NCBI RefSeq assembly: GCF_006716645.1
Contig: NZ_VFPL01000001.1
Span: forward strand, 620,001-684,000
Direction: 5' to 3'
From: Arcticibacter tournemirensis
GTDB lineage: Bacteria; Bacteroidota; Bacteroidia; Sphingobacteriales; Sphingobacteriaceae
DNA length: 64,000 bases
How positions within the stretch are numbered: the first letter of the stretch is position 1; each line of letters begins with the position of its first letter. Positions 9,068 to 18,200 of this stretch are shown piece after piece. Under the pieces are notes generated by a model. The model worked only from the letters and a program-made list of their open reading frames with translations. It was not told where the DNA came from and ran no database searches. Both the position numbers and the translations under genes were made by a program.

Positions 9068-9141
9068 GGTTCGGTAGTTCAGCTGGTTAGAATACATGCC
9101 TGTCACGCATGGGGTCGCGGGTTCGAGTCCCGTCCGGACCG
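9068..9141 (+). tRNA. trnD: tRNA-Asp (GTC)
   Basis: A 74-nt cloverleaf with acceptor GGTTCGG/CCGGACC (one G-U pair), D-loop AGCTGGTTAGAA, anticodon loop CTGTCAC with anticodon GTC, T-arm GCGGGTTCGAGTCCCGT-type and discriminator G. CCA is not encoded. The sequence is very close to the known bacterial tRNA-Asp pattern. Confidence 0.97.
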
Positions 9142-9142
9142 C

Positions 9143-9170
9143 AAAAGCCACTCAGAAATGAGTGGCTTTT
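9143..9170 (+). terminator. Intrinsic terminator of tRNA-Asp
   Basis: AAAAGCCACTC (9143-9153) pairs perfectly with GAGTGGCTTTT (9160-9170) across a 6-nt loop, ending in a T-tract directly after the tRNA. Confidence 0.85.
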
Positions 9171-9263
9171 GTATTTTTAGTGATTTTGAGATCCGCGGGA
9201 CCGTGGATCGGGGATCCGAATCATCACTTTTATACTTATCAATTTCTAAAGGTGCCGGGTTAC

Positions 9264-9271
9264 AATATAAT
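9264..9271. repeat. Left target-site duplication of the insertion sequence
   Basis: AATATAAT, repeated exactly at 10715-10722 on the other side of the element. Eight bp is the usual ISL3-type duplication. Confidence 0.9.
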
Positions 9272-9294
9272 GGATCAAGCGGAATTCCTGGGGG
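9272..9294. repeat. Left terminal inverted repeat of the IS
   Basis: Begins GGATCAAGCGGAAT and ends in GGGGG; the transposase stop codon is only 10 bp inside it. Confidence 0.9.
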
Positions 9295-9304
9295 GAAGGC
9301 TTTA

Positions 9305-10288
9305 TTAAGCATAAATATTAGCAAGACGGAATAAGAAGAAAGCAGTATCTCTAACACCTCTGGAGGTAGCTCTGAAAGCCTTGATCTTGGCATTGAAAGA
9401 TTCAGCAGCGGCGTTGGTACTTCTGTTGTCAAAGAAGTTCAGGATATATTCGTAATGGCTTTGTACCGATCTGGCTACTGTGCTGAAAGAATCAATAGCA
9501 GAAGTTTCCACATCATTATACCACATGGCCAGTCTTTTAAAAGCCTGTGTCTTGCTCTTACAGATGGTAAAGATGTTACTTAACCTGAGGGCTAACTGAT
9601 AGGCTTTATGTAACAGGGGATAGCGGGGAAATAGGATGTCTGCACGTTCTTTTTGTGATGGAGTCCATTTGCTTTCGTGTTTAAAGAGCAGATATCTGCT
9701 TCGGGCCAGGAGCTGCTTGAGGGTATCGCCATTAGGAAGCACCTCAGGCTGATAGCTTTGTTTGGTTTTCCTGGCCTGGGCAATCCGTCCGTTCTCCTCT
9801 TCCAAAGCTTCCCACCGGTATCTGATCCTGAGCTCCTGAACAGCATCGCTGGCAAGCTTTTGTACATGGAACCGGTCAATGACCCGGCGGGCAGATGGAA
9901 AGCATCTTCGGATAGCTTTGGCCATATTTGCAGCCATATCCAGGGTTACTTCTTTTACTTTTTTTCTCAGGCGGAATGATATACGCTCTAAAACTGCAAT
10001 GATCTGATCGGCCTGAGTGCCTTTCAGCATGGCTACAATGCTCCCTTTTCTCCCTCTTGCAGCCTTATTAGTGATTATAGTATACAATTCTCCGCCAGAG
10101 AGGGCCGTTTCATCTATACTGAGGTATTCTCCCATGTTGGCCGGGAATATCATCCATTCGGCAGCATGATCTTTCTGTTCCCACTGATGGAATGTACTGA
10201 TATGATCTTTATATTGTTCCTGTAACTGTTTACCGTCAATCCTAAAATAGTGTCCCAGTTGATGACAGCTTACCGGATAATTATCCAA
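9305..10288 (-). CDS. ISL3-type DDE transposase
   Basis: A 327-aa transposase. It shows the catalytic elements of DDE_Tnp_ISL3: IDETALSGGELYTIITNK (first Asp), VTLDMAANMAKAIRRCFP followed by VIDRFHVQKLASDAV (second Asp region), and AAESFNAKIKAFRATSRG (Glu) near the end. The likely start is TTG at 10288, overlapping the end of the upstream IS frame by 8 bp, so it is probably translated by coupling or frameshift with it. An in-frame stop lies just upstream, so the frame cannot extend further. The downstream end lies 10 bp from the left inverted repeat, so the gene is complete. Confidence 0.88.
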   Translation of the reverse strand: MDNYPVSCHQLGHYFRIDGKQLQEQYKDHISTFHQWEQKDHAAEWMIFPANMGEYLSIDETALSGGELYTIITNKAARGRKGSIVAMLKGTQADQIIAVLERISFRLRKKVKEVTLDMAANMAKAIRRCFPSARRVIDRFHVQKLASDAVQELRIRYRWEALEEENGRIAQARKTKQSYQPEVLPNGDTLKQLLARSRYLLFKHESKWTPSQKERADILFPRYPLLHKAYQLALRLSNIFTICKSKTQAFKRLAMWYNDVETSAIDSFSTVARSVQSHYEYILNFFDNRSTNAAAESFNAKIKAFRATSRGVRDTAFFLFRLANIYA

Positions 10289-10634
10289 ATATTCCTTTTA
10301 AAAAAGCGGCGAATTCTGTGGTCATCCGCGCTCCTTTCTGTACTAAATCCCAGTCTCTGGTTACTATAGTCCCTTTATCTGCTACTTCCCATCTGCGCCG
10401 TTTTATACACAAGTTTACCTTCTGGCCCCGGATAGGAAAGTCCTGAATGGTGATTTCGGGCATGAACCCCTTGGATTCCAGCTTTTGGTTGTGATATTCC
10501 TGGGGAAGGATATTCTTCTCTTCAAGATATATATGCAGGCCTGCTGCACTTTGAAGCACCTGTGTTAATTCAAAAAATTCTAAGATGCCTTTCGGTAATA
10601 ATATGCTCGCTAACTGTAGGTATGGATCTTGCAA
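10281..10634 (-). CDS. IS transposase N-region protein
   Basis: A 117-aa protein encoded just upstream of the transposase in the same element. It matches the small N-region protein that accompanies ISAon1-like transposases in Bacteroidota. It begins MQDPYLQLASILLPKGILEFFELTQV and contains a basic stretch KVNLCIKRRRWEV, suggesting the DNA-end binding part that in other ISL3 elements is fused to the catalytic part. It ends in TAA at 10281, overlapping the transposase start. Confidence 0.75.
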   Translation of the reverse strand: MQDPYLQLASILLPKGILEFFELTQVLQSAAGLHIYLEEKNILPQEYHNQKLESKGFMPEITIQDFPIRGQKVNLCIKRRRWEVADKGTIVTRDWDLVQKGARMTTEFAAFLKGIFG

Positions 10635-10691
10635 GGGTTACTCTTTTTACGTGTTATTAACTCTCCGCAAAAAAACAACTTTTCATTGTAT

Positions 10692-10714
10692 CCCCCAAGT
10701 ATTCCGCTTGATCC
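10692..10714. repeat. Right terminal inverted repeat of the IS
   Basis: Complement of the left end with two differences; ends in CGCTTGATCC. Confidence 0.9.
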
Positions 10715-10722
10715 AATATAAT
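10715..10722. repeat. Right target-site duplication of the IS
   Basis: AATATAAT, identical to 9264-9271. Confidence 0.9.
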
Positions 10723-11093
10723 TAAACGAAGGGAAGAATGTTGTTAATATCGAGCAGGACAGTTAAGGTTGCCAAATCTTAAGGAGACAAGTATTATTGT
10801 CCACTGATCAGTATAAACGACGAATTTTATGACGAAAAATATTACACCTTGAAAAAAATCTTTAAACCTTTTTTAATTCACTCTTCTGAAATCAGTGATT
10901 TGCGGGAGGGTTGTTCTTTGCTCTGTGCTGTTTTCAAGAAGGGATCAAAGAGATGATTTTTTAAACTAGCTAATAGCCTTCGATTTGATCTGTTATGATG
11001 AATGAAAATAGTGGCTTTGTTTGGTTCCGGTACAGTGGCCGGTATGGAAACAGCAGAACTGTCAGGAACGGTTAAGATTGATATTTTATAGAT
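10723..11093. other. Non-coding stretch before the ECF sigma gene
   Basis: About 370 bp of AT-rich sequence without a credible frame. It does not contain the C6/CGTCTTTA motif found three times downstream, so the sigma gene itself seems to be read from a different, unrecognised promoter. Confidence 0.5.
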
Positions 11094-11702
11094 ATGAATA
11101 TCTGCAACGAACAGTCCGATATGGAATTAGTTACCTTGTTAAAAGCAGGTGATGTTCTTGCCTTTACAAGGCTATACAACAAATACAGTCGAAAAATGTA
11201 TATTAATATGTATAGGATGGTAAAGGACAACGATGTTGTAGAGGAGATGATTCAGGTTTTATTTTCACGGATATGGCAACATCGGGAAGCTATTACTTAT
11301 GAATTTGATTTTTCCTCTTATCTCTACCGTGCCGCATCGAATCTGGTATGCGACTTTTATAGGAAGTTGGAAAGTGACAAAAAAATGAGGGCCCATTTTA
11401 TATCCACCATAACTGAACACTATTCCCATATAGAAGAAGATATATATTTCAAGGAAAGTAAGATGCTTTTAGAGCAGGCGTTGGCTCTGCTTTCCCCTCA
11501 GCAACGGCATGTTTATCAACTATGTAAAATTGACGGTTTTAGTTATAAAGAAACTGCAGGCAGGCTCGGGATTTCTCCATATACGGTTAAAGAATATCTT
11601 TGTACGGCAAAACGCCTGGTTAGAACTTTTATTACGGCGAACATGGAAACTATAGGTTGTTTTACAGCTGTTTCTTTTTTGTTGAGTAAGTTATACTTTT
11701 AA
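11094..11702 (+). CDS. ECF sigma-70 factor, FecI/Bacteroidota type
   Basis: A 202-aa extracytoplasmic-function sigma factor. Sigma region 2 (about residues 20-90: AFTRLYNKYSRKMYINMYRMV, EEMIQVLFSRIWQHREAI) and region 4 (about 125-180: ALALLSPQQRHVYQLCKIDGFSYKETAGRLGISPYTVKEYL, a helix-turn-helix) are clear; region 3 is absent as in all ECF factors. The next gene is a FecR anti-sigma factor, followed by a SusC with an STN domain, the classic trio in which an outer-membrane receptor signals through FecR to the sigma factor. It most likely reads the TCCCCCC-N16-CGTCTTTA promoters at 11711, 13160 and 15004. Confidence 0.92.
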   Translation: MNICNEQSDMELVTLLKAGDVLAFTRLYNKYSRKMYINMYRMVKDNDVVEEMIQVLFSRIWQHREAITYEFDFSSYLYRAASNLVCDFYRKLESDKKMRAHFISTITEHYSHIEEDIYFKESKMLLEQALALLSPQQRHVYQLCKIDGFSYKETAGRLGISPYTVKEYLCTAKRLVRTFITANMETIGCFTAVSFLLSKLYF

Positions 11703-11710
11703 GAACTTAA

Positions 11711-11741
11711 TCCCCCCGTTTTCTTTTGAAATGCGTCTTTA
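11711..11741 (+). promoter_or_regulatory. Putative ECF-sigma promoter P1, before fecR
   Basis: TCCCCCC (11711-11717), a 16-nt spacer, then CGTCTTTA (11734-11741). The same two boxes with identical spacing occur at 13160 and 15004. Transcription would begin about 10 bp before the fecR ATG, which suggests autoregulation of the anti-sigma gene. The -10 box CGTC resembles the general ECF -10 element; the assignment is inference. Confidence 0.6.
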
Positions 11742-11756
11742 GATAAAGCTTAATGA

Positions 11757-13016
11757 ATGAACGACCAGGAACTATCGGTTTTGTTTAAAAAATTATTAGA
11801 AAATAAATGCTCTGAAGAGGAAGCGGAACTTTTATTAACGATACTTGCCGATAAATCTAAAGAGAAGCAATTGTATTGGTTGATCAGGAATCAGCTAAAG
11901 GATACCGGTTTCTCCAATGCTGCCGATGATATCAACGACTCAGTAAAAGAGTCACTCGACCTCCGGCTTCAGCAAATTTTAAATTCTGATATTCCTGTTT
12001 CAAAAAAGCCAACCATGCGAATAATATCACCCAGGCGGTTGTGGTATGCTGCTGCTGTGGTGATCCTGTTTGTTTCTATAGGATCTTATTTCTATATAAA
12101 AGACTCAATAGGATACGTCTCTGAGATACATCACCCCGGCAGGGAGATTGTTGCCGGAAGGAATAAAGCAATATTAACGTTAAGTAACGGGCAAAAAATC
12201 AATTTAGACGACGTATCAGCTGGCAATATCGCAACGCAGGCCAATACCATTATTAAAAAGTCAAAAGATGGCGTTCTTACTTATAATGAAAATAGCGATG
12301 AGGCGGCTTCAAATCAAAGACCCGGTCTAATATTCAATACTGTTACAATCCCTAAAGGAGGACAGTATCAGGTTATACTACCCGATGGATCGAGGGTTTG
12401 GCTAAACGCCGCTTCGTCTCTTAAATTTCCAGCTCAGTTTTCTAAAGACGAACGGGTTGTTGAGTTGCAAGGTGAGGGGTACTTTGAGATAGTCTCCATT
12501 CCGCGTCCGTCATCCGAACCTGGGAACGGCAAAAAAGGTAATCTTCCCTTCATAGTTAGAAGTAACCATCAAAAAATTGAAGTAGTAGGAACAGAATTCA
12601 ATGTGAATGCTTATCCTGACGAAACTTCCGTTAAGACGACTTTAGTTCAAGGCTCCGTAAAAGTTTGCGTTTTAAACGGCCTTACTGATAAGGAACTTAC
12701 ATCAAATCAAACACTTCATCCAGGACAGCAATCTGTAATTACCGGAAATGACCTTGTTATTCAGAATGGGAACATTGAATCAGCTACAGCGTGGAAAAAT
12801 GGAAGTTTTCAGTTTGATAATGAGGAGATACAGGTGGTGATGCGAAAAATAGCCAGGTGGTATGATGTTGAAATCGAATATCATGGTAGCATGCAGGGGA
12901 AGGTTTTCACTGGTACCATATCAAAATATAAAGATGTGAAAGACGTCTTAAAGATGCTGCAATTAACCGGAAGTGTTTCATTTACCATTAAGGATCGTAA
13001 AATATTGGTTTCTTGA
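11757..13016 (+). CDS. FecR-type anti-sigma factor
   Basis: A 419-aa inner-membrane anti-sigma factor. A cytoplasmic N-terminal part of about 93 residues that should hold the sigma factor is followed by one membrane helix (about 95-114, WYAAAVVILFVSIGSYFYI). The periplasmic FecR domain follows (about 195-310; PKGGQYQVILPDGSRVWLNA, ELQGEGYFEI, VVGTEFNVNAY) and then a C-terminal DUF4974 domain (about 345-417; FQFDNEEIQVVMRKIARWYDVEIEY) expected to contact the STN domain of the SusC receptor. It lies 54 bp after the sigma gene with promoter motif P1 in between. Confidence 0.93.
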   Translation: MNDQELSVLFKKLLENKCSEEEAELLLTILADKSKEKQLYWLIRNQLKDTGFSNAADDINDSVKESLDLRLQQILNSDIPVSKKPTMRIISPRRLWYAAAVVILFVSIGSYFYIKDSIGYVSEIHHPGREIVAGRNKAILTLSNGQKINLDDVSAGNIATQANTIIKKSKDGVLTYNENSDEAASNQRPGLIFNTVTIPKGGQYQVILPDGSRVWLNAASSLKFPAQFSKDERVVELQGEGYFEIVSIPRPSSEPGNGKKGNLPFIVRSNHQKIEVVGTEFNVNAYPDETSVKTTLVQGSVKVCVLNGLTDKELTSNQTLHPGQQSVITGNDLVIQNGNIESATAWKNGSFQFDNEEIQVVMRKIARWYDVEIEYHGSMQGKVFTGTISKYKDVKDVLKMLQLTGSVSFTIKDRKILVS

Positions 13017-13159
13017 TGATTGTAAGGGAAGCATAAGTACAAGCTCCAATATCTTTAATCAGCATAGGATGCTGAGACTGCCAATTATTCAAATGACAGT
13101 AAAGATAGAAGGCAGCTTCAATTGACGATTTCTACCCCCTTAAATAAGATTTAAAAGCA

Positions 13160-13190
13160 TCCCCCCTTTTTCTGTCGATACCCGTCTTTA
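13160..13190 (+). promoter_or_regulatory. Putative ECF-sigma promoter P2, before the unknown lipoprotein
   Basis: TCCCCCC (13160-13166), 16 nt, CGTCTTTA (13183-13190). The similarity to P3 extends further: both have CAT before the C-run, CCGTCTTTATT at the second box and then an A-rich run followed by GAATAA. It lies about 95 bp before the ATG at 13286. Confidence 0.65.
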
Positions 13191-13285
13191 TTAAAAAGCC
13201 TGAATAACAAAGCTGTATCAAATAAAATGAATATTTATTATCCGATTTATCAAATTATTTATCACTAATAAAAAAACTAACAATT

Positions 13286-14320
13286 ATGAAAACGATTATT
13301 TTGAAGGAATGGCCAGTTCTTGTCTGCGTTCTTGTATTATCTTTTTTTTTATCGTGCAGAAAGGATTCGGAAAGCAAAGAATTCTCATCGCAGCAAGCTG
13401 ATGCAGTATGGGAAACACAGCTTAAGCAAGTTCTCACGACAGGTAATGACTTCCTAAAAGAATCATCTTTAAAGATGACAGGTTATAAGGAAAAGGAAAT
13501 ATTAGCATCTAGGCCTGAAATTGAAAGATTCAAGAATAGTTTGTTAACAGATGAAAAGGTTTTACCTGATTATTCACCTGTTGATTTAAAGGACCTCCAA
13601 TTGATTAAGATTGGAGAAATAAAGCGGAAAACCTCAGGAGTGAAACATAAAGCCCTTACTTATGATATAACAGGCTCTTCCGTATTTTTAGACTCCGTAG
13701 TTAAGATAGGTCAAAAAATCATTGAGATAGCATGGGAAAATAATGGGGTTCCATTTACCACCCAAGCAGTTGTAGATGATAAAATAGGGATCATCTACGA
13801 TAACTTGATTTCTAACATAATGATTATTAAAGAAGAACATGAGGGAGAAGTTGTTCTGGATCCCAATAAAGCTACACTGACCACCGATATCTGTATCTCT
13901 ATGCCTTTTCCGGAACCAGGTATCACTCCCAGACACAAAACTGTTTCACATGGATGGACAGCTCAATGGTTATGGGGATCTGACCGCGGAGAAGCCAGGG
14001 TGAGTCATACTGTAGAAGGATATACTGATACGAGGACGGGTCATGCAAAGCAAGTTTTAACTTGTTCGGCTGTTGACGCTTATTCTTATATGACTTTAGG
14101 CAAAGGAGATGCGAAAATTGTCAATCATTCTACACATTATGGAGAAGATGGGTCGTCATCTGTACATTGGGGCCTTTACCTTGCCGCTCCAACTGTCTCG
14201 ATTTCTATGACATACTCACCTGGTTCGGGTTTTAGTATAACGTTAGGTACAGCACTCGGCTCTGAGTTACACCATACGGGATCCGAGTTTATTTCTGCCT
14301 TGCATTTTCAAACAATGTGA
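13286..14320 (+). CDS. Exported lipoprotein of unknown function
   Basis: A 344-aa protein with a lipoprotein signal peptide (LSFFLSCRKD, lipobox Cys about residue 24), so it is anchored in a membrane, probably outer. The N-terminal half is charged and helical. The C-terminal half (from about residue 205) is rich in His, Ser, Thr, Gly and aromatic residues, as in WTAQWLWGSDRGEARVSHTVEG and SSSVHWGLYLAAPTVSISMTYS, suggesting beta structure. I do not recognise the family. It is preceded by promoter motif P2, so it appears to belong to the ECF regulon, and sits between fecR and susC where such a gene is not normally found. The gene is visibly AT-rich. Confidence 0.7.
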   Translation: MKTIILKEWPVLVCVLVLSFFLSCRKDSESKEFSSQQADAVWETQLKQVLTTGNDFLKESSLKMTGYKEKEILASRPEIERFKNSLLTDEKVLPDYSPVDLKDLQLIKIGEIKRKTSGVKHKALTYDITGSSVFLDSVVKIGQKIIEIAWENNGVPFTTQAVVDDKIGIIYDNLISNIMIIKEEHEGEVVLDPNKATLTTDICISMPFPEPGITPRHKTVSHGWTAQWLWGSDRGEARVSHTVEGYTDTRTGHAKQVLTCSAVDAYSYMTLGKGDAKIVNHSTHYGEDGSSSVHWGLYLAAPTVSISMTYSPGSGFSITLGTALGSELHHTGSEFISALHFQTM

Positions 14321-14326
14321 CATTTT

Positions 14327-14890
14327 ATGAATAAGCTGCTTTGCCTTTTTGTTATTTTCTGTTGGAAATATACTTTGGCGCAAAATACAGATTCAGTTAT
14401 TTGGAAGGAAAATAAAATAGCGGATAGCTTTTCCGCTATCCCTATATATGACAGCGGCCCGAAGCAATGCAACAGTTGCATTTGCAATCTAAAAAACTTA
14501 TTTCGGTCGTGGAAAAAGGACAATATCATTAATTATGATGAGATTGAGTTAACGGGATACCGATTGGTCGATTCTTTGACCGATAGTCTGAAAATTCGTC
14601 AGTATTATGAGAGGATTGTTGATACCTCGAGTAGTTATTTTATTCAATACAGCGGCAATACAAAAATGCTGAAATTACTAAAGGCCGACACTCTGTCGAA
14701 GGAGTATGAAGAGGCATTGCAGTATATGCGAAATCAGTTAGCGTTGTCACTTACACTTAATAGTACTGTGTATGTTATCGACATGCGACTGAAAGATGGT
14801 ACCAAAATTGAAAATTATGCTGTTTGTGATAAGGCTAAACGAAAGATTACCTATGATAATATGTTTTTTTATTTTTATTTATTTAGATGA
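14327..14890 (+). CDS. Small exported protein of unknown function
   Basis: A 187-aa protein with an N-terminal signal sequence (MNKLLCLFVIFCWKYTLAQ). After it comes a Cys-rich patch (KQCNSCICNLKNLF), then a mixed helix/strand region ending in an aromatic tail (NMFFYFYLFR). No known domain is recognised. It starts 6 bp after the upstream lipoprotein and is surely co-transcribed with it from P2. The pair may modulate the receptor or act on the imported substrate; nothing in the sequence decides this. Confidence 0.65.
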   Translation: MNKLLCLFVIFCWKYTLAQNTDSVIWKENKIADSFSAIPIYDSGPKQCNSCICNLKNLFRSWKKDNIINYDEIELTGYRLVDSLTDSLKIRQYYERIVDTSSSYFIQYSGNTKMLKLLKADTLSKEYEEALQYMRNQLALSLTLNSTVYVIDMRLKDGTKIENYAVCDKAKRKITYDNMFFYFYLFR

Positions 14891-15003
14891 CGACTGGAAT
14901 TAATTCCTATTCACCAGTTCTCTTTTACTATCTCCAACTCATTCTTATTTATTATAGCCGGGAAACGATATTATATCCGTTTTGAAAAAATATTTACGAG
15001 ACA

Positions 15004-15034
15004 TCCCCCCATTTCTTTCAGTTAACCGTCTTTA
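15004..15034 (+). promoter_or_regulatory. Putative ECF-sigma promoter P3, before susC
   Basis: TCCCCCC (15004-15010), 16 nt, CGTCTTTA (15027-15034), followed by the GAAAAACCGGAATAA stretch that parallels P2. It lies about 210 bp before the susC ATG, so the transcript would have a long leader. Confidence 0.65.
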
Positions 15035-15246
15035 TTGAAAAACCGGAATAATACGCGGGTATAGGATAGGTACTATATCGGATGAATTATAGTAATACCA
15101 ATTTTAAATGAAAGGAGTTCGAAATATGATTTAGAATTATATCTATCAGAATAAAACCAGGAGCGGTTGCGACGCTCCCGGTTAATGTTGGCTTCTCAAA
15201 GTCATTCTGTTACTAACAATTATAACTTAATAAAACTAACATTCAA

Positions 15247-18200
15247 ATGTATAAAACTTCTACGGCATTTCGCGGGCTTATAGCACTTTGCGTAATTCCA
15301 AAATTCATCAAGATAATGAAGCTTACTGCTATTTTATTAATAGCCTCACTAGTACAAGTGAGCGCCGCAAGTTTCGGGCAGAGAGTAAGTCTCTCTTTAA
15401 GACGGACTTCACTTGAAGATGTTTTAAAAGAAATTAAAGTACAGACAGGGTACAACATTCTGTATAACCCGGTAGTCCTTCGAAACACCAAGCCTGTAAC
15501 GGTAAAGCTCGGAGATGCGCCGATTGAATACGCACTGGAAAAGTGTTTCGAAGGGCAGCCCGTAAGCTACACTATTGAACAGAAGACAATTATTGTTAAA
15601 AATAAGCCTGCGGATGCTGCCAATAAAATAGTTCGTGCAGAGGTGCCGAAGATTACTATAACCGGCACAATCAGGGATTCGGTAGGAACCTTACCCGGTG
15701 TGTCTATCGTCATTAAGGATACTAAACTTGGTACGAAAAGTGATGAAAACGGACGATTTGTGCTGGACGTTCCCAATGAGAATGTGGTGCTGGTCTTTTC
15801 TATGGTGGGCTATTTGAAACAGGAAGTTCCCGTTAGGGGAAGGGAAGTGTTTAACATCATGCTTAAGCCAGACACTAAAGGACTCGAGGAAGTTGTCGTT
15901 GTAGCCTTCGGAACGCAAAAAAGGACAGACATGATCGGATCGGTTACTTCCGTTAAGGTATCCGACCTTAAAATTCCGTCAAGTAACCTTACTAATGCAT
16001 TAGCGGGACGGGCCGCCGGTATGATTGCTTTTCAGCGCAGCGGAGAGCCTGGGCGCGACAATGCCGATTTCTTTATTCGGGGGGTCACCACCTTTGGTTA
16101 TAAAAACACTCCTTTGATTCTGATTGATGGCATGGAATTGACGACTACCGATCTTGCCCGCCTTCAGCCCGACGACATATCAAGTTTTTCTATCATGAAA
16201 GACGCTACGTCAACCGCGCTGTATGGTGCACGCGGAGCAAACGGTGTTATCCTGGTTACTACTAAACAGGGTGCGGTAGGAAAAGCACAAATTTCATTGC
16301 GTTTAGAAAATTCAGTGTCCGCTTCGGTAAAAGACATTGAACTGGCAGATCCTATTACCTATATGCTGCAGTCTAACGAAGCAATTCTAACACGTAACCC
16401 TTTAGGAACAACGCTTTATAGTGATGAAAAGATCGCAAACACTGCAGCTGGCGTTAATCCCATTGTTTATCCCGCAAATGATTGGCGGAAACTTATGTTT
16501 AAGGATTACGCGGTGAACCAGCGTGTAAACCTGAATGTAAGCGGCGGAGGAGATGTTGCCAGGTACTTCGTTTCGGGTTCCTTAAATAAGGACAATGGAT
16601 TGTTAAAGGTAGATCACCGGAATAATTTTAATAATAATATAGACCTGAAAAGTTATTCGCTTCGATCCAATATCACCGTGAACCTGACTAAATCGACCGA
16701 AATGATCGTCCGTTTGAGCGGAAACTTCGATGATTATACCGGTCCTATGGACGGAGGCGCAGAAATGTACCGCAAAGTGATGCGTTCAAATCCGGTATTG
16801 TTTCCGATGTTTTACCCCGTGGATGCAGCGCATTCATATGTAAAACACATTATGTATGGCAATTTCGAAGAAGGAGGATATACTAATCCCTATGCTGACA
16901 TGACCCGTGGCTATATGGATTATTCAAGATCATTGATGCTGGCGCAGTTAGAGGCAAAGCAGGATTTATCTGTTTTGACGAAGGGGCTCTCTCTGAGGGT
17001 AATGATGAACACTAACCGCGCATCTTATTTCGATGTTAAGCGCGAGTACAATCCTTATTTTTATTCACTCGCCGGCTATGATCCTTCGGCAAATACTTAT
17101 TTTTTAAAGAATATTAACGAAAATACCGCTACAGAATATCTTGGCTACCGTGAAGGAGGAAAGACACTCAATTCCACGTTTTACATGGAATCCATGTTAA
17201 ATTATAATGCTCAGTTCAAAAAGCACGGAGTTAGTGGATTACTGGTTTACATGATGCAGAATAACATTAACGCCAATGCAGGAGATCTTCAGCAATCACT
17301 GCCGTTTAGAAACCTGGGTTTATCTGGGAGAGCGACGTACAATTTTGATAGCCGTTACTATCTTGAATATAACTTTGGCTATAATGGATCGGAAAGGTTC
17401 GCTGAAAAAAATCGTTTTGGGTTTTTCCCGTCTGTGGGGATAGCATGGAGTGTGTCTAACGAAAAGTTTTTTGATAAAGTAAGGCCGGTTATCAACAACC
17501 TCCGGTTAAGGGCAACGTATGGTGTTGTTGGAAATGATGCCATCGGATCGCCTTCAGACCGGTTCTTCTATTTGTCTAATGTCGACATGAACGCCGGGGC
17601 AAGATACGCTGTTTTTGGAAACGGTCAGGGTGCATCATTTGGATTGAATGGAGTTAATATATCCAGATATGCAAACAGTGATATCACCTGGGAAAAATCC
17701 ACAAAGACAAATCTAGCACTTGAACTTGGGCTGCTCAATAAATTAAAGGTAAATGCCGACTTCTACTCCGAACAGCGTAAGAATATCCTGATGAGACGTG
17801 AGGCCATACCTGTTACTATGGGTTTAACCGCAGATGTAAGGTCGAACGTCGGCGAAGCTTCAGGGAAAGGAATGGATATTTCTGCCGATTACCAGCAATC
17901 CATTAGTCGTGACTTCTGGTTTTCGGCGATGGGTAACTTTACGTATGCAAAAAGCAAGTATAAAGTTTATGAAGAGCCGGTATACGACGAAAAATACCGC
18001 AGCCGCATAGGCCATCCCATTTTCCAGGAGTATGGGTATATAGCAGAACGGCTATTTGTTGATGATGCCGAAGCAGCGAATTCCCCAAGGCAAAATTTTG
18101 GAGCCTATGGTGGAGGGGATATCAAGTACACTGATGTTAACCGTGACGGCCAGATTACGGAAGCAGACAGAGTGCCAATTGGAAATCCGAGATTACCTGA

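Larger units (their letters stand above)
9272..10714 (-). mobile_element. Complete ISL3-type (ISAon1-like) insertion sequence, 1443 bp
   Basis: The element is bounded by 23-bp inverted ends (9272-9294 and 10692-10714) that agree at 21 of 23 positions and begin GGATCAAGCGGAAT. It is flanked by the exact 8-bp duplication AATATAAT. It carries two overlapping reading frames on the minus strand, a short N-region protein and a DDE transposase. Both are intact, so it may be active. It sits about 100 bp downstream of the tRNA-Asp terminator and breaks no recognisable gene. Confidence 0.92.

Noticed and set aside
9103-9432. A 109-aa minus-strand frame ending in GRDSNPRPHA
   Set aside because: It reads through the antisense of tRNA-Asp and the IS end; this peptide ending is a well-known artefact of translating tRNA genes backwards.
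10281-10310. TTTAAAA as a -1 slippery site joining the two IS frames
   Set aside because: The heptamer is in frame, but the transposase frame is +1 relative to the first frame and has a stop just upstream, so a -1 slip there would not enter it. Coupled re-initiation at TTG fits better.
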